From assembly GCF_029836165.1 (NCBI RefSeq), contig NZ_JAOEBG010000012.1, positions 98,938 through 162,937 on the forward strand: 64,000 nt of DNA. The letters run 5' to 3'. Position numbers and translations under genes: made by a program. Below are positions 1 to 9,031 of the stretch, piece after piece (position 1 is the stretch's first letter; every line of letters begins with the position of its first letter). Source of the stretch: Pseudomonas sp. GD04091. GTDB taxonomy: Bacteria; Pseudomonadota; Gammaproteobacteria; Pseudomonadales; Pseudomonadaceae. The notes under the pieces are model-generated. The model saw only the letters and a list, made by a program, of their open reading frames with translations. It made no database searches and had not been told where the DNA came from.

Positions 1-677
1 CAAGCCACCGCGGATGCGGCTGACGCCATGGCGCATGGCGACCTTGCGAGTACCACGCTTGCCATTGGCAGGCCGTTGGTTGACGGTGAACACCAGCGCG
101 TCTCCCTGGCCCAGGGCGACGACTTCCGCGCGCCGGCCGTTGGCCGAGTGTTCCGTCATGACGAATTCGCCGCCGACAAAGTCCCTGCCGGGTTCCGACA
201 GCAGGATGGCGACTTGCAGCGGGAAGACATGCTCGCCGTAGAGATCCTGGTGAAGGCAGTTGTAGTCGCCTTCGCCGTATCGAAGGATCAGGGGTGTCGG
301 TCGCGTCTGGCCTGCCTCATGACATCGGCGCAGAAAGGCCTGCAGATCGCTTGGGTAGGCCTCGTCTATTCCCAGTTGCGGGTTCCAGCGATTGGCGATT
401 GCCGCGAGCCACGGATACAGCCCATGGCGCAACTGCTCGAGCAGGGGGGAAGTGGGTAGGCGAAGTATTTGTACTCGCCCCGCCCGAAGCCATGTCTGGC
501 CATGACGACCCGCGAGCGATAGCCCGCGACCTGTGCATAGCGCGCGGCAAGCTCCCGGCATTGAGTCGTGGTCAGGAGCCTTGGGAGCACGGCGTTGCCG
601 TAAGTGTCGAGCGACCGGCCGACAGCGGCCCAGTCTAGTGCGTCGAGCGCCGTAAGGACGTGGGGCGGGGTGTTCAT
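1..677 (-). pseudogene. 2-oxoglutarate/Fe(II)-dependent oxygenase, DUF2086-like, frameshifted and cut by the window edge
   Basis: The protein starts MNTPPHVLTALDALDW at 677 and reads in frame to the run of six G at 444-449 (plus strand), where it shifts into a meaningless tail. With one more base in that run, the translation continues smoothly as PLPPLLEQLRHGLYPWLAAI and onward to position 1. The restored part holds the iron ligands HQD (in NCLHQDLYGEH) and a distal HGVSRIR near the window edge, which supports a 2OG-Fe(II) dioxygenase of the DUF2086 type. The substrate is unknown. The 3' end lies outside the window. The single missing base in a homopolymer may be a true mutation or a sequencing error. 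The family call is from recognised motifs, not from a search. Confidence 0.75.
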
Positions 678-1020
678 GGCTGGCGAGTGCTCATAAGGGT
701 GAGTGCTGCGGACTGATGCATGCAGTCTGCCTGCCGCCCTCGATCTGGACACTCCGTTCCTTGCGGTCAAATTCCTTTGCCGTTCGTTGGCTCGTTGGCC
801 CATGGCATCGGCGAACGCCGCGTCGATTTGTAGGTGCTTTGCTTCAGCGCAGGTAGGAAAAATTTGGTCAAGCTGTATGCATGTCCAGTATTTTCGGGCT
901 TTGTCTCTCCCAGTGCGTTGCAAAGCGAAAAACGGGGGCGTGGACAGAAAAAACCGCTCGGTTAGTTTGAAGGCCTCTCCTTCGGAAAGGGAGAGTTCTC
1001 AAATCAATGGAGCGATAAAC
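678..1020. other. Intergenic region upstream of the chitin-degradation pair
   Basis: This 343-base stretch separates the divergent oxygenase and AA10 monooxygenase genes and must hold both promoters. It stays open in the frame of the downstream gene from 703, but that extension has no signal-peptide-like segment and no ribosome binding site. A short hairpin (CTCTCC with GGAGAG, about 976-994) lies in the 5' leader. I see no convincing operator. Confidence 0.4.
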
Positions 1021-1656
1021 ATGAACAAACCACAAAACCAATCCCCCCTTCGCCACGGCCGTGTCACGGCCCCGGCCTCCCGCGGCGCGGTCGCCATCGA
1101 CCTCGGCCTGCTGGGCGCCTGGCAGGTCAACGAGATGGAAGGTGGCAAGAACTTCCCGGCCCTGGCCGCCGGTCCGTTCCCGGCACCGTTCGCCTCGGAC
1201 AACCCCAGCGATGTGCCGCCGGCCGATGGCTTCATCCTCAGCGGTGGCAAGACCGATGGCCGCGACTGCGTCAACTACACCGACCAGGAGATGAGCGACA
1301 AGCTCAACCGGCCGTTCAGCTGGCCGCTGCTCAACGTCGACCCGGGCCAGGTCTTCAAGGTGACCTGGCAGTACACCGCGGCGCACACCACCCGAGGCTA
1401 TCGCTGGCTGATCACCAAGGACGGCTGGGATCCGCAACAGCGGATCACCCGGGCACAGCTGGAGGCGCAGCCATTCGCCGAGGACTTTTATCAGCAGGTG
1501 CCTTACTACAGCCACGCCAGCGAGCTGAAGGCCAAGGTCGAACACCAGGTGACGCTGCCGGCCAACAAGAAGGGGCGTCATGTCATCGTCCTGATGTGGA
1601 TCGTGGCCAACACCGGCAACGCCTTCTATCAGGCCTTCGACGTCGACTTCAAATAG
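1021..1656 (+). CDS. AA10 lytic polysaccharide monooxygenase (chitin-binding type), no signal peptide
   Basis: This is a 211-residue protein of the copper monooxygenase family that cuts crystalline chitin oxidatively. The histidine-brace residues appear as H12 (RHGRVTAPASRG) and H122 (TAAHTTRGYRW). The family hallmarks ITKDGWDP and the C-terminal NAFYQAFDVDF are present. The start is ATG 1021, with GGAG 8-11 bases upstream. In characterised members the first histidine becomes the mature N-terminus after signal-peptide removal. Here it is preceded by only eleven hydrophilic residues (MNKPQNQSPLR), and no hydrophobic leader is visible. Export and trimming must therefore be unusual, or the enzyme is released by lysis. 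A GH18 chitinase follows 37 bases downstream, so the two are probably co-transcribed. Confidence 0.9.
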   Translation: MNKPQNQSPLRHGRVTAPASRGAVAIDLGLLGAWQVNEMEGGKNFPALAAGPFPAPFASDNPSDVPPADGFILSGGKTDGRDCVNYTDQEMSDKLNRPFSWPLLNVDPGQVFKVTWQYTAAHTTRGYRWLITKDGWDPQQRITRAQLEAQPFAEDFYQQVPYYSHASELKAKVEHQVTLPANKKGRHVIVLMWIVANTGNAFYQAFDVDFK

Positions 1657-1693
1657 GGCGGCGAATCTTCCACACGTTCTGAGGGATTGGAAC

Positions 1694-2752
1694 ATGTCAC
1701 AGATAGACTTCACCCAACTGCGGTCATCGCTGGACGATGCCGCTTCGCGGATGCCGAGCCTGGATGGCAAGGGAATCCTCATGGGCTACTGGCATAACTG
1801 GCCGGCGGGGCCTGCCGATGGCTACCAGCGCGGACAGTTTGCCAACATGAACCTGGAGGATGTGCCGCGTGACTACAACGTGGTAGCCGTGGCGTTCATG
1901 AAGGGCAGCGGCATACCGACGTTCAAACCGTACAACCTGTCCGATGCCGAGTTTCGCCGCCAGGTGGGCGTGCTGAACAGCCAGGGCAGGGTGGTGCTGA
2001 TGTCCCTGGGAGGTGCTGACGCGCATATCGAGCTACGCCCGGGCCACGAAATGCCACTGGCCAATGAAATCATCCGTCTGGTCGAGACCTATGGTTTCGA
2101 TGGGCTGGACATCGATCTTGAGCAGAGCGCGATTGATTTCGCCGCCAACAAGACCGTCCTGCCCGCCGCGCTGAAACGGGTCAAGGACCACTATGCCGCC
2201 GAGGGCAAGCACTTCATCATCAGCATGGCGCCGGAGTTCCCGTACCTGACTGCTGCCGGCAAGTATGTCGGCTACCTCGAGGCGCTGGAGGGTTACTACG
2301 ACTTCATCGCGCCGCAGTTCTACAATCAGGGCGGCGACGGGGTCTGGGTCGAGGAGGCCAATGGCGGCAAAGGGGCCTGGATCGCCCAGAACAACGATGC
2401 GATGAAAGAGGATTTCCTCTATTACCTGACCGAGAGCCTGGTGAGTGGCACTCGTGGCTTCACCAGGATCGCGCCTGAGAAGTTCGTCATCGGCCTGCCC
2501 GCCAACGTCGATGCCGCGGCTACCGGCTATGTGATCGAGCCGATGGCCGTCGCCAATGCGTTGAAACGGCTCACTGCCAAAGGGCTGTCGATCAGGGGCC
2601 TGATGACCTGGTCGGTCAACTGGGACAATGGTTTCAACAAGGACCGTGTGCCGTACGACCAGGCGTTCAGCCGGCGCTATGGGCCGTTGATCCACGGCGC
2701 GCCACCCGCGCTTTCGACGCAGGATGAGGACTCCCGGCAGAGCGTCCGCTAG
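1694..2752 (+). CDS. GH18 family chitinase, leaderless
   Basis: This 352-residue glycoside hydrolase should cleave beta-1,4 GlcNAc links in chitin. The GH18 signature DGLDIDLE lies at about residues 136-143, with E143 as the catalytic acid. The family motif VVLMSLGGADA precedes it, and a substrate-site tryptophan occurs late in the barrel (GLMTWSVNWD). There is no signal peptide and no separate chitin-binding domain. P. aeruginosa ChiC is a known leaderless secreted chitinase, so non-classical release is plausible. It follows the AA10 gene closely with GAGGGATTGGAAC before ATG 1694. The pair would combine oxidative and hydrolytic attack on insect or fungal chitin. Confidence 0.92.
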   Translation: MSQIDFTQLRSSLDDAASRMPSLDGKGILMGYWHNWPAGPADGYQRGQFANMNLEDVPRDYNVVAVAFMKGSGIPTFKPYNLSDAEFRRQVGVLNSQGRVVLMSLGGADAHIELRPGHEMPLANEIIRLVETYGFDGLDIDLEQSAIDFAANKTVLPAALKRVKDHYAAEGKHFIISMAPEFPYLTAAGKYVGYLEALEGYYDFIAPQFYNQGGDGVWVEEANGGKGAWIAQNNDAMKEDFLYYLTESLVSGTRGFTRIAPEKFVIGLPANVDAAATGYVIEPMAVANALKRLTAKGLSIRGLMTWSVNWDNGFNKDRVPYDQAFSRRYGPLIHGAPPALSTQDEDSRQSVR

Positions 2753-2800
2753 CGCTCGATCAAGGCGGCATCCGGCAGACGTGCCTGATGCCTGTCAACC

Positions 2801-2829
2801 AAGCCGGCATTTCGAGAAATGCCGGCTTT
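2801..2829. terminator. Bidirectional rho-independent terminator
   Basis: A 12-base-pair perfect stem (AAGCCGGCATTT at 2801-2812 with its complement at 2817-2828, loop CGAG) is flanked by A and T runs on both sides. It lies between the convergent chitinase and LeuRS genes and could end transcription from both. Confidence 0.85.
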
Positions 2830-2856
2830 CTGGTTTCCAGGGATGCAACTGAACGC

Positions 2857-5439
2857 TCAGACGATGAAATTCACCAATCGGTTCGGCACCACGATCATCT
2901 TTGCAGCGCCTTCCAGGTATCTGCTCAACGCAGCATCGGACAGCGCCCGGTTCCGTATCGTGTCATGGTCGGCATCGGCCTGGACCAGAATCTCGCCGCG
3001 CAGCTTGCCATTGACCTGCACCATCATCTTCACCTCGTCCTGCTTCAAGGCGTCGCGGTCCGGGGTGGGCCAGGCACTGTCGTAGAGGGCGCCAGGGAAT
3101 TCCAACGCCTCCCAGAGCACCTGGGAGATGTGCGGCGTCACAGGATGCAGGACCTGCAAGAGAATGGACATGGTTTCTCGGCGGACCTGGCGCCCCGCGC
3201 CGTCGGCACTCTCCAGCACCTTGAGCATCTTCATCGCACCCGAGACGACGGTGTTGTACTGCAGCCGCTCATAATCGTTGTTGATCTGCTGCAGCAAGCT
3301 GTGGGTCATGAAGCGCACATGGCGGGCTTGCGCGGCATCTGGCGCCTGCTCGTCGCGTGTCCGTTCGTCGACGGCAAGGTTCCAGAGACGGCGCAGGAAG
3401 CGATAGGCGCCTTCGACACCGCTGTCGCTCCAGATCGTGCTCTGGTCGGGGGGGCCTGCGAAGATGGTGAACAACCGGGCGGTGTCCGCGCCAAAGCGGT
3501 CGATGATGTCCTTGGGCTCGACCACGTTGTTCTTCGACTTGGACATCTTCTCCACCCCACCCAAGGTGACGGGCAAGCCATCTTCGATCGCGGTCGCGCT
3601 GACCGGACGGCCTTTCTCATCGTATTGAACCGCTACTTCGGCGGGGTAGAACCAGCGACGGCTACCGTCCTCGGCCTTGCGGTAGTAACTTTCCCGCAGC
3701 AGCATGCCCTGGGTGAACAGGTTCTTGAACGGTTCACTGAAGTCGACCAATCCCTCGTCGCGCATCGCCCTGGTCCAGAACCTGGCGTAGAGCAGGTGCA
3801 GCACCGCATGTTCGATGCCGCCGATGTACTGGTCGATGGGCATCCAGTAGCGATTGCCGGGCCCTACCATCGCGGTGTGGCAGTCGGGATCGCAGTAGCG
3901 CATGAAGTACCAGCTCGAGTCGACGAAGGTGTCCATGGTGTCCGTCTCCCGCAGCGCGGGCGCGGCGCAACGAGGGCAGGCAACGTGGCGGAACGCCTCG
4001 TGCTGCTGCAACGGGTTGCCACTGCCGTCGGGGATGCAGTCGGTCGGCAGGACCACTGGCAGGTCCGCGTAGGGCACCGGCACATCACCACACCGCTGGC
4101 AATGGATGATCGGAATCGGCGTGCCCCAGTATCGCTGGCAGGAGATTCCCCAATCACGCAGACGCCACGTGGTGGCGTGCTCGCCACACCCACGCTCGGC
4201 CAGGGCATCGACGATCGCCAGGGACGCCTGCTCCACCGAGAGACCATCGAAGGTGCCCGAGTCGATCAGGCGGCCTTCACGGCTGCCGTAGCGATCCGAC
4301 CATGCTGCCGCGTCGTAGAGCACGCCTTCGAAGGCGATGACGGGCCGCACCGGCAAGCCGTGCCGATGGGCAAAATCGAAATCGCGCTCATCATGGGCCG
4401 GTACTCCCATCAAGGCACCTTCCCCGTATTCACCGAGCACATAATGGGTAATCCACACCGCGACCGGTTCGCCGGTCAGTGGATGCTCGACGTGCAATCC
4501 ACTGGGGACTCCGAGCTTCGCCTGCGCGCCGGCCGCGGGACCGGCCTGCGCCGCCTGCCGACACGCCTGCACCTGCGGCTCGAGCCGTGGATCGAGCTCG
4601 GTGGCCCGCTTGGCCAGCGGGTGCTCAGGGGAAACGGCACAGAACGTCACGCCCATCAGCGTATCGACGCGCGTGGTGAACACCCACAGCTTGCCCGCGT
4701 CGATCAATTGCCCGCTTGCGTCTTCGATCGTGTGGACAAAGGCCAGACGGACCCCGCTGGCCTTGCCGATCCAGTTGCGCTGCATGCTACGGACCATGTC
4801 CGGCCAACCCTCCAGGGTGTCGATGGCCGACAGCAACTCTTCGCCATACTGGGTGATGCGCAGGTAGTAGCCGGGAATCTCACGCTTCTCGACGAGCGCC
4901 CCGGATCGCCAGCCACGGCCATCCACCACTTGCTCGTTGGCCAGCACGGTCTGATCGACGGGATCCCAGTTGACGATCTGGGTTTTCTTGTAGGCCAGAC
5001 CCTTTTCCAGCAGCTTCAGGAAAAACCACTGGTTCCATTTGTAGTACTGCGGATCGCAGGTGGCGATTTCCCGTGACCAGTCGAACGCCAGGCCGAGCGG
5101 CTGCATCTGCGACTTCATGTCGGCAATGTTCATTCGGGTCCACTGCGCGGGCGATACGCCCGATTGCATCGCAGCGTTTTCCGCCGGTAAACCGAAGGCA
5201 TCCCACCCCATCGGCATCAGCACGTTGTAACCCTTCATCCGCAAGTGACGGGCCAACATGTCATTGATCGTGTAGTTGCGCACATGGCCCATGTGCAACT
5301 TCCCGGAGGGGTAGGGCAGCATGGAACAGGCATAGAACTTTGGCCGACTTTCGTCTTCGACAGCCTTGAATACTTCGTCGCGAAGCCATTTGGCCTGAGC
5401 CGTGCTTTCAACCCAGGCTGGATCATACTGCTGTCGCAT
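2857..5439 (-). CDS. leuS: Leucyl-tRNA synthetase, extra copy inside a biosynthetic operon (candidate self-resistance enzyme)
   Basis: This full-length 860-residue class Ia synthetase joins leucine to tRNA-Leu. Visible elements are HMGH (residues 49-52, the HIGH motif), KMSKS (631-635), CxxC pairs of the zinc insertion (CQRC and CPRC), and the CP1 editing domain with TTRVDT and VPAHDERDF. All catalytic motifs are intact, so it is probably active. The start has GAGGA six bases upstream. It is the last gene of an eleven-gene minus-strand operon of small-molecule enzymes and an exporter, not a housekeeping context. Several stretches (GGVEKMSKSKNNVVEP, FAGPPDQSTIWSDSGVEG) recall beta-proteobacterial LeuRS more than what I remember of pseudomonad LeuS, suggesting transfer. 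Mupirocin, obafluorin and agrocin 84 producers protect themselves with such second synthetases. The housekeeping copy should lie elsewhere, which I cannot check. Confidence 0.95.
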   Translation of the reverse strand: MRQQYDPAWVESTAQAKWLRDEVFKAVEDESRPKFYACSMLPYPSGKLHMGHVRNYTINDMLARHLRMKGYNVLMPMGWDAFGLPAENAAMQSGVSPAQWTRMNIADMKSQMQPLGLAFDWSREIATCDPQYYKWNQWFFLKLLEKGLAYKKTQIVNWDPVDQTVLANEQVVDGRGWRSGALVEKREIPGYYLRITQYGEELLSAIDTLEGWPDMVRSMQRNWIGKASGVRLAFVHTIEDASGQLIDAGKLWVFTTRVDTLMGVTFCAVSPEHPLAKRATELDPRLEPQVQACRQAAQAGPAAGAQAKLGVPSGLHVEHPLTGEPVAVWITHYVLGEYGEGALMGVPAHDERDFDFAHRHGLPVRPVIAFEGVLYDAAAWSDRYGSREGRLIDSGTFDGLSVEQASLAIVDALAERGCGEHATTWRLRDWGISCQRYWGTPIPIIHCQRCGDVPVPYADLPVVLPTDCIPDGSGNPLQQHEAFRHVACPRCAAPALRETDTMDTFVDSSWYFMRYCDPDCHTAMVGPGNRYWMPIDQYIGGIEHAVLHLLYARFWTRAMRDEGLVDFSEPFKNLFTQGMLLRESYYRKAEDGSRRWFYPAEVAVQYDEKGRPVSATAIEDGLPVTLGGVEKMSKSKNNVVEPKDIIDRFGADTARLFTIFAGPPDQSTIWSDSGVEGAYRFLRRLWNLAVDERTRDEQAPDAAQARHVRFMTHSLLQQINNDYERLQYNTVVSGAMKMLKVLESADGAGRQVRRETMSILLQVLHPVTPHISQVLWEALEFPGALYDSAWPTPDRDALKQDEVKMMVQVNGKLRGEILVQADADHDTIRNRALSDAALSRYLEGAAKMIVVPNRLVNFIV

Positions 5440-5549
5440 AGGGGGTCCTCGTTGTTACCGGGGCTGAAAGGCAATCGATCGCCCGGCTCATACGTGCTTG
5501 TAAGGTATCGCTCGGCCTGATGAACATCGCTTGCGGCAAGCGCAGGGGG

Positions 5550-6617
5550 TCACGGCAGCCTGGTAGGGATTGGGTTCGAAAAGCGCTTTTCCTCGGTGCG
5601 TCCTCCTGGCAACCAACCACGGGGCCACGCGCTGAAAGCCCGGGGCGGCGTGTATTTGGCTTTGAGCGACCGTAACAGACCACCGTGGGTAATCAAGCAG
5701 AAGCCGGGTTCGAAGTGCTGCATATATTGTGGGATCTTGTCCCACGGAACTGTAGGAAAAATATGATGGGCGCCGTGGTAGTTGAAGTTCATCAGACACA
5801 CTCGCTCGAAAAACAGCGAAACTTTCACGTTGCGCGCAAACTGCGAATCATTGAGGGGCGTCTGGTAGTGGGCAAAGCTGTCCAACACAGTGAGTATGAA
5901 TGCCCTGAGCAAGTAGAGGATCACCAGCACCCACCCGTGCGCGCCATACAGAAACGCACTGCAAGTCAACAGCAGCCAGATGCATGCGCCCTCGGTGCGC
6001 AGGGCGTTCAATTTTCCATTGCGCAGGGTGATCGACAGCGCCGAACGGTCCGACGGCACGACTGTCGAGCCGTAGATGAGGCTCATCAGCGGATAGATGA
6101 AACGGGGCGGCAGGAAGCAGACGATGGTCGTCAGCACGAAGTCATGCCAGTACGCGCCAAACAACTTGCGGTAGTAATAGTTGACGACTCTGCGCGTCGA
6201 TCGGCGCGGGGCGATGTAGATCTCGTCACAGTCATGCTCGGTACGACTGATGCGGTGATGGCGCAGATGATCGAAGCGTTGCAAGTCATAGGCGATGCCC
6301 ATGAACACCGCCATTACCTGCCCCATGCGTCGGTTCCTCCACGGGGCCGGGTGCAGCAATCCGTGTATCGCCTCGTGCACCATGACGCCAGTGGTCGAAG
6401 AGAACAGCAGGGTGGGCAGCAGGGTCAGCATGAACCAGGGGTTTATCGAGATCAGCAGGGGGGCGACGAGAAACTGGTAGCCGTTGACCAGTACCAAGCA
6501 TACAAAGATCAAGTTGTTGGTCGTGACATCGACATCGTCGAAATCGCCGGTTTTGACCAGGGCCGGATTGCCCCGATACAACCGCTCGTACAGGTCCTGC
6601 GCCAGTGTCTCGCTCAT
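5550..6617 (-). CDS. Membrane fatty-acid-desaturase family protein
   Basis: This 355-residue integral membrane di-iron enzyme has the three histidine boxes of the family: HEAIHG, HLRHH and HGAHH. Hydrophobic spans lie near residues 35-75 and 170-250. Members of this family desaturate or hydroxylate acyl chains and also modify amino-acid-derived or CoA/ACP-bound small substrates in antibiotic clusters. It sits between the MFS exporter (46 bases upstream) and the extra LeuRS (110 bases downstream), so I infer it acts on the product of this operon rather than on membrane lipids. The C-terminal 40 residues are arginine- and proline-rich without a recognised motif. The exact reaction cannot be read from the sequence. 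Confidence 0.85.
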   Translation of the reverse strand: MSETLAQDLYERLYRGNPALVKTGDFDDVDVTTNNLIFVCLVLVNGYQFLVAPLLISINPWFMLTLLPTLLFSSTTGVMVHEAIHGLLHPAPWRNRRMGQVMAVFMGIAYDLQRFDHLRHHRISRTEHDCDEIYIAPRRSTRRVVNYYYRKLFGAYWHDFVLTTIVCFLPPRFIYPLMSLIYGSTVVPSDRSALSITLRNGKLNALRTEGACIWLLLTCSAFLYGAHGWVLVILYLLRAFILTVLDSFAHYQTPLNDSQFARNVKVSLFFERVCLMNFNYHGAHHIFPTVPWDKIPQYMQHFEPGFCLITHGGLLRSLKAKYTPPRAFSAWPRGWLPGGRTEEKRFSNPIPTRLP

Positions 6618-6663
6618 GCTGAATGCACCTCTTCCTTTTGATGTCTGAAACGAGCCTCCTGGC

Positions 6664-7875
6664 TCAGCTTTGCCGTGGGGATGAAGCCTGTGAGGCCGTG
6701 GCTTCCCGGCCCAACAACCAGCAGATGCCGCCGAGCAGCAGACCCAGCAGACCGTAAAGGCTCCAGCTCGACGTGAAGCCGAGGCGGGAGATCAACGAGG
6801 CGCCCACTCCCACCGAGACCATTCTGGCGAGCGCGAGCAGGACGGGAATCAGTGAAAAGAGGCTGGCCTGGTTCTGCAATGAGGTCTTCTGGGAAATCAA
6901 CGCGGTGATATGAGTGATGCCGAGAATCTCGCCCATCGTCCAGAAGAGGACGAACGACAGAATCAACGCGGTCTGCTCGAAGAACGCGTAGGCGCCAAAC
7001 CCGATACCGTAGAAAACGCCTGCCGCGGCCAGGTTGGCGAGCGTGCCGAATCGAGAGGTCAGCGCGATCAAGGGCTGCGTGATCAGGATGACCAGCAACG
7101 CGTTGACGATGCCCACCGCGGCAAAAATGCTCGCGGCACGCTCAACGGCTATCAGATCGAGCCACAAGGGCAGCTGATACTCACGCTGCGCATCCAGTAC
7201 CGACAACGCGAAAAACAGCGCGCCGGCGACCAGCACGATCCTCGGTGTGCCGGCCATGTCGCGCAAGATGCCGCGCCGTGCCTGCGGCGTATCGACCTGC
7301 CGCTCGGGCAGCGCCAGGAACACACTCGCCAGGAAGCACGCAACGCTGACGGCGGCGGCGAACACCATCAGGTAATGACTTTGCAGACCGAGCAGGTACC
7401 CGCCGATGACGAACAGCAGCGCGGCGCCCAGGTTGGTGGCCAGGTGAAGGTAGCCGAAGGATGCAATGCGGTTGCCGTCGTCCGCCGCCAGCGAGGTCAG
7501 CATGCTGAACACTGGCGTGATCACGCCTGCGCACAGCATGACCATCAGCACCATGGCAATGGAGGTGATCGGCGTGCTGAACATCATCGCGAGCAGGAGA
7601 AAGACCGACGAGCACAACGATGTGCCCAGTAGCAGTGGGCGAAAGGCGCAGCGACTGGCCAAGGCCCCTCCCAACACGTTGCCCGTCAGGTAGAACGCCG
7701 ATACCAGCGTGATCACCAGCGCCACCGCCGAGCCATCGAGCTGGTAGTGGCGGTTGAAGAACAGTGCTGCGAACGGCCCCAGCGCATTGGCCATGACGAA
7801 CAGCAGACGAAGCACGATGATGTTGCGCAGCGTTGTGATCAACGAATAGCGGTGACGTCCTTTCATCCTTTGCAT
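6664..7875 (-). CDS. MFS transporter, probable exporter of the operon product
   Basis: This 403-residue protein has about twelve hydrophobic helices, typical of the major facilitator superfamily. The first half (IIVLRLLFVMANALGPFAAL onward) and second half (VLVAGALFFALSVLDAQREY onward) are joined by a charged loop near residues 190-210. It follows the aminotransferase by 52 bases and precedes the desaturase. In a cluster that also encodes an extra LeuRS, the simplest role is efflux of a toxic product, giving a second layer of self-protection. Two start codons (7875 or 7866) are possible; neither has an ideal Shine-Dalgarno spacing. Substrate specificity cannot be deduced. Confidence 0.85.
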   Translation of the reverse strand: MQRMKGRHRYSLITTLRNIIVLRLLFVMANALGPFAALFFNRHYQLDGSAVALVITLVSAFYLTGNVLGGALASRCAFRPLLLGTSLCSSVFLLLAMMFSTPITSIAMVLMVMLCAGVITPVFSMLTSLAADDGNRIASFGYLHLATNLGAALLFVIGGYLLGLQSHYLMVFAAAVSVACFLASVFLALPERQVDTPQARRGILRDMAGTPRIVLVAGALFFALSVLDAQREYQLPLWLDLIAVERAASIFAAVGIVNALLVILITQPLIALTSRFGTLANLAAAGVFYGIGFGAYAFFEQTALILSFVLFWTMGEILGITHITALISQKTSLQNQASLFSLIPVLLALARMVSVGVGASLISRLGFTSSWSLYGLLGLLLGGICWLLGREATASQASSPRQS

Positions 7876-7927
7876 CCTGAGTCCGCGCGATCTTGAAAAA
7901 CCACAGCGCCATCCTGGCCTGTGGGCA

Positions 7928-9031
7928 CTATCGAATGGCCAGTTTCACCTCTCCCCAGCCAGCAGGGCTGCCAGCCCCGCTTAGCAACGCCATCAGGAAC
8001 GCCTTGAGATCCGACTTCGCCGGTATCGCCACGCGCAGCATGTTGTGCAGCAGGCCGAAACTGTGGGGGTATCGGCAGCAGTGGCTGACGCGGATGCCGT
8101 TCTGGGCGAAGGCGCGTGCCAGACGGCCATCGTCGTGATCCTGCACCAGCAGGAAATTGGTGTCGCTGCCGTACGCCATGATCCCGTGGGCACGGCATAG
8201 CTCGAGGATCTCGCCCTTGACCTGGTCCAGGCTCTCGTGGGCACGTCGCAAGTCTTCCTGATTGCGCAAGCAGTACAACGCGGCTTTCACGGCGATGTGA
8301 TTGATGTCCCAGGGGCCACGCACTTTCAACAGCTCGCGCACCGACTCAGGCTGGGTGACCACATACCCCAGGCGCAGTCCGGCAAGTCCGAAATACTTGG
8401 AGAACGAACGGATGACGAACAGTTGCCTGACCTCGCTGAACGTGTCCAGGCAAGACTGCTGCAAGTATTCGAAATAGCACTCGTCGACAATGATCGGCTT
8501 GTCCTGCCTGACGCAGGCCTGCACCAGTATCTGCAACTGCTCGGTTTCCAGCCGCGCGCCCAGCGGATTGTTGGGGTTGCACAGGATCAGGCCCTGGCTC
8601 GTCGACAAGGCGTCGAGAACGGCCGCGGTGGGTAGCACGAAGCCGTGCGCTTGTTTCTCGAACCCGACGACGATCGGCGTGAGGCCATTGATGTCGAGCA
8701 TCTGGTAGTAGAAGGAAAACACGGGCGAAGGAATGACGACGCGATCGCCAGGTGAAAACAGCAGTCGCAACAGCAGGTCGATGGCTTGATCCGCGCCATT
8801 GGTCAACAGCACGTGCTGCGTGGGCACTTTGCAGTAGCTGGCCAACGCGCTGAGCAGCGGCCGGTAGTTGGGGTAGGTGAACAGGTCCTGGGGTTGCAGC
8901 TCTGTCGCAATGAAGCGCGCGAGAAAAGGGTGCAGGAACTGGTTTTCGTTCAAGTCCAGCAACATGGCGCTCAGGTCGCGCTCGGGCGCTTTCCACAGGC
9001 CCGAGCCGAGAACATGTTCGTCAACGTTCAT
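7928..9031 (-). CDS. PLP-dependent aminotransferase, class I/II (HisC/CobD-like)
   Basis: This 367-residue fold-type I enzyme resembles histidinol-phosphate aminotransferase and threonine-phosphate decarboxylase. The PLP lysine is K212 in RSFSKYFGLAGLRLGY. Other landmarks are the cofactor-site NGADQAI (about residue 78), CNPNNPLG (151-158) and IVDECYFEY (181-189). ATG 9031 overlaps the stop of the upstream class II aldolase gene (ATGA), so translation is coupled. A longer open frame upstream is only the shadow of the aldolase gene. The reaction could be transamination or decarboxylation of an amino-acid-like intermediate. It is unlikely to be the housekeeping HisC because no his genes are near. 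Confidence 0.88.
   Translation of the reverse strand: MNVDEHVLGSGLWKAPERDLSAMLLDLNENQFLHPFLARFIATELQPQDLFTYPNYRPLLSALASYCKVPTQHVLLTNGADQAIDLLLRLLFSPGDRVVIPSPVFSFYYQMLDINGLTPIVVGFEKQAHGFVLPTAAVLDALSTSQGLILCNPNNPLGARLETEQLQILVQACVRQDKPIIVDECYFEYLQQSCLDTFSEVRQLFVIRSFSKYFGLAGLRLGYVVTQPESVRELLKVRGPWDINHIAVKAALYCLRNQEDLRRAHESLDQVKGEILELCRAHGIMAYGSDTNFLLVQDHDDGRLARAFAQNGIRVSHCCRYPHSFGLLHNMLRVAIPAKSDLKAFLMALLSGAGSPAGWGEVKLAIR

Noticed and set aside
2788..5076. A 762-codon open frame on the plus strand
   Set aside because: It lies entirely opposite the LeuRS gene, which has all family motifs; long antisense frames are usual in GC-rich DNA.
7928..9031. Possible histidine-biosynthesis HisC
   Set aside because: Embedded in the LeuRS operon with no other his genes; similarity to HisC/CobD is family-level only.
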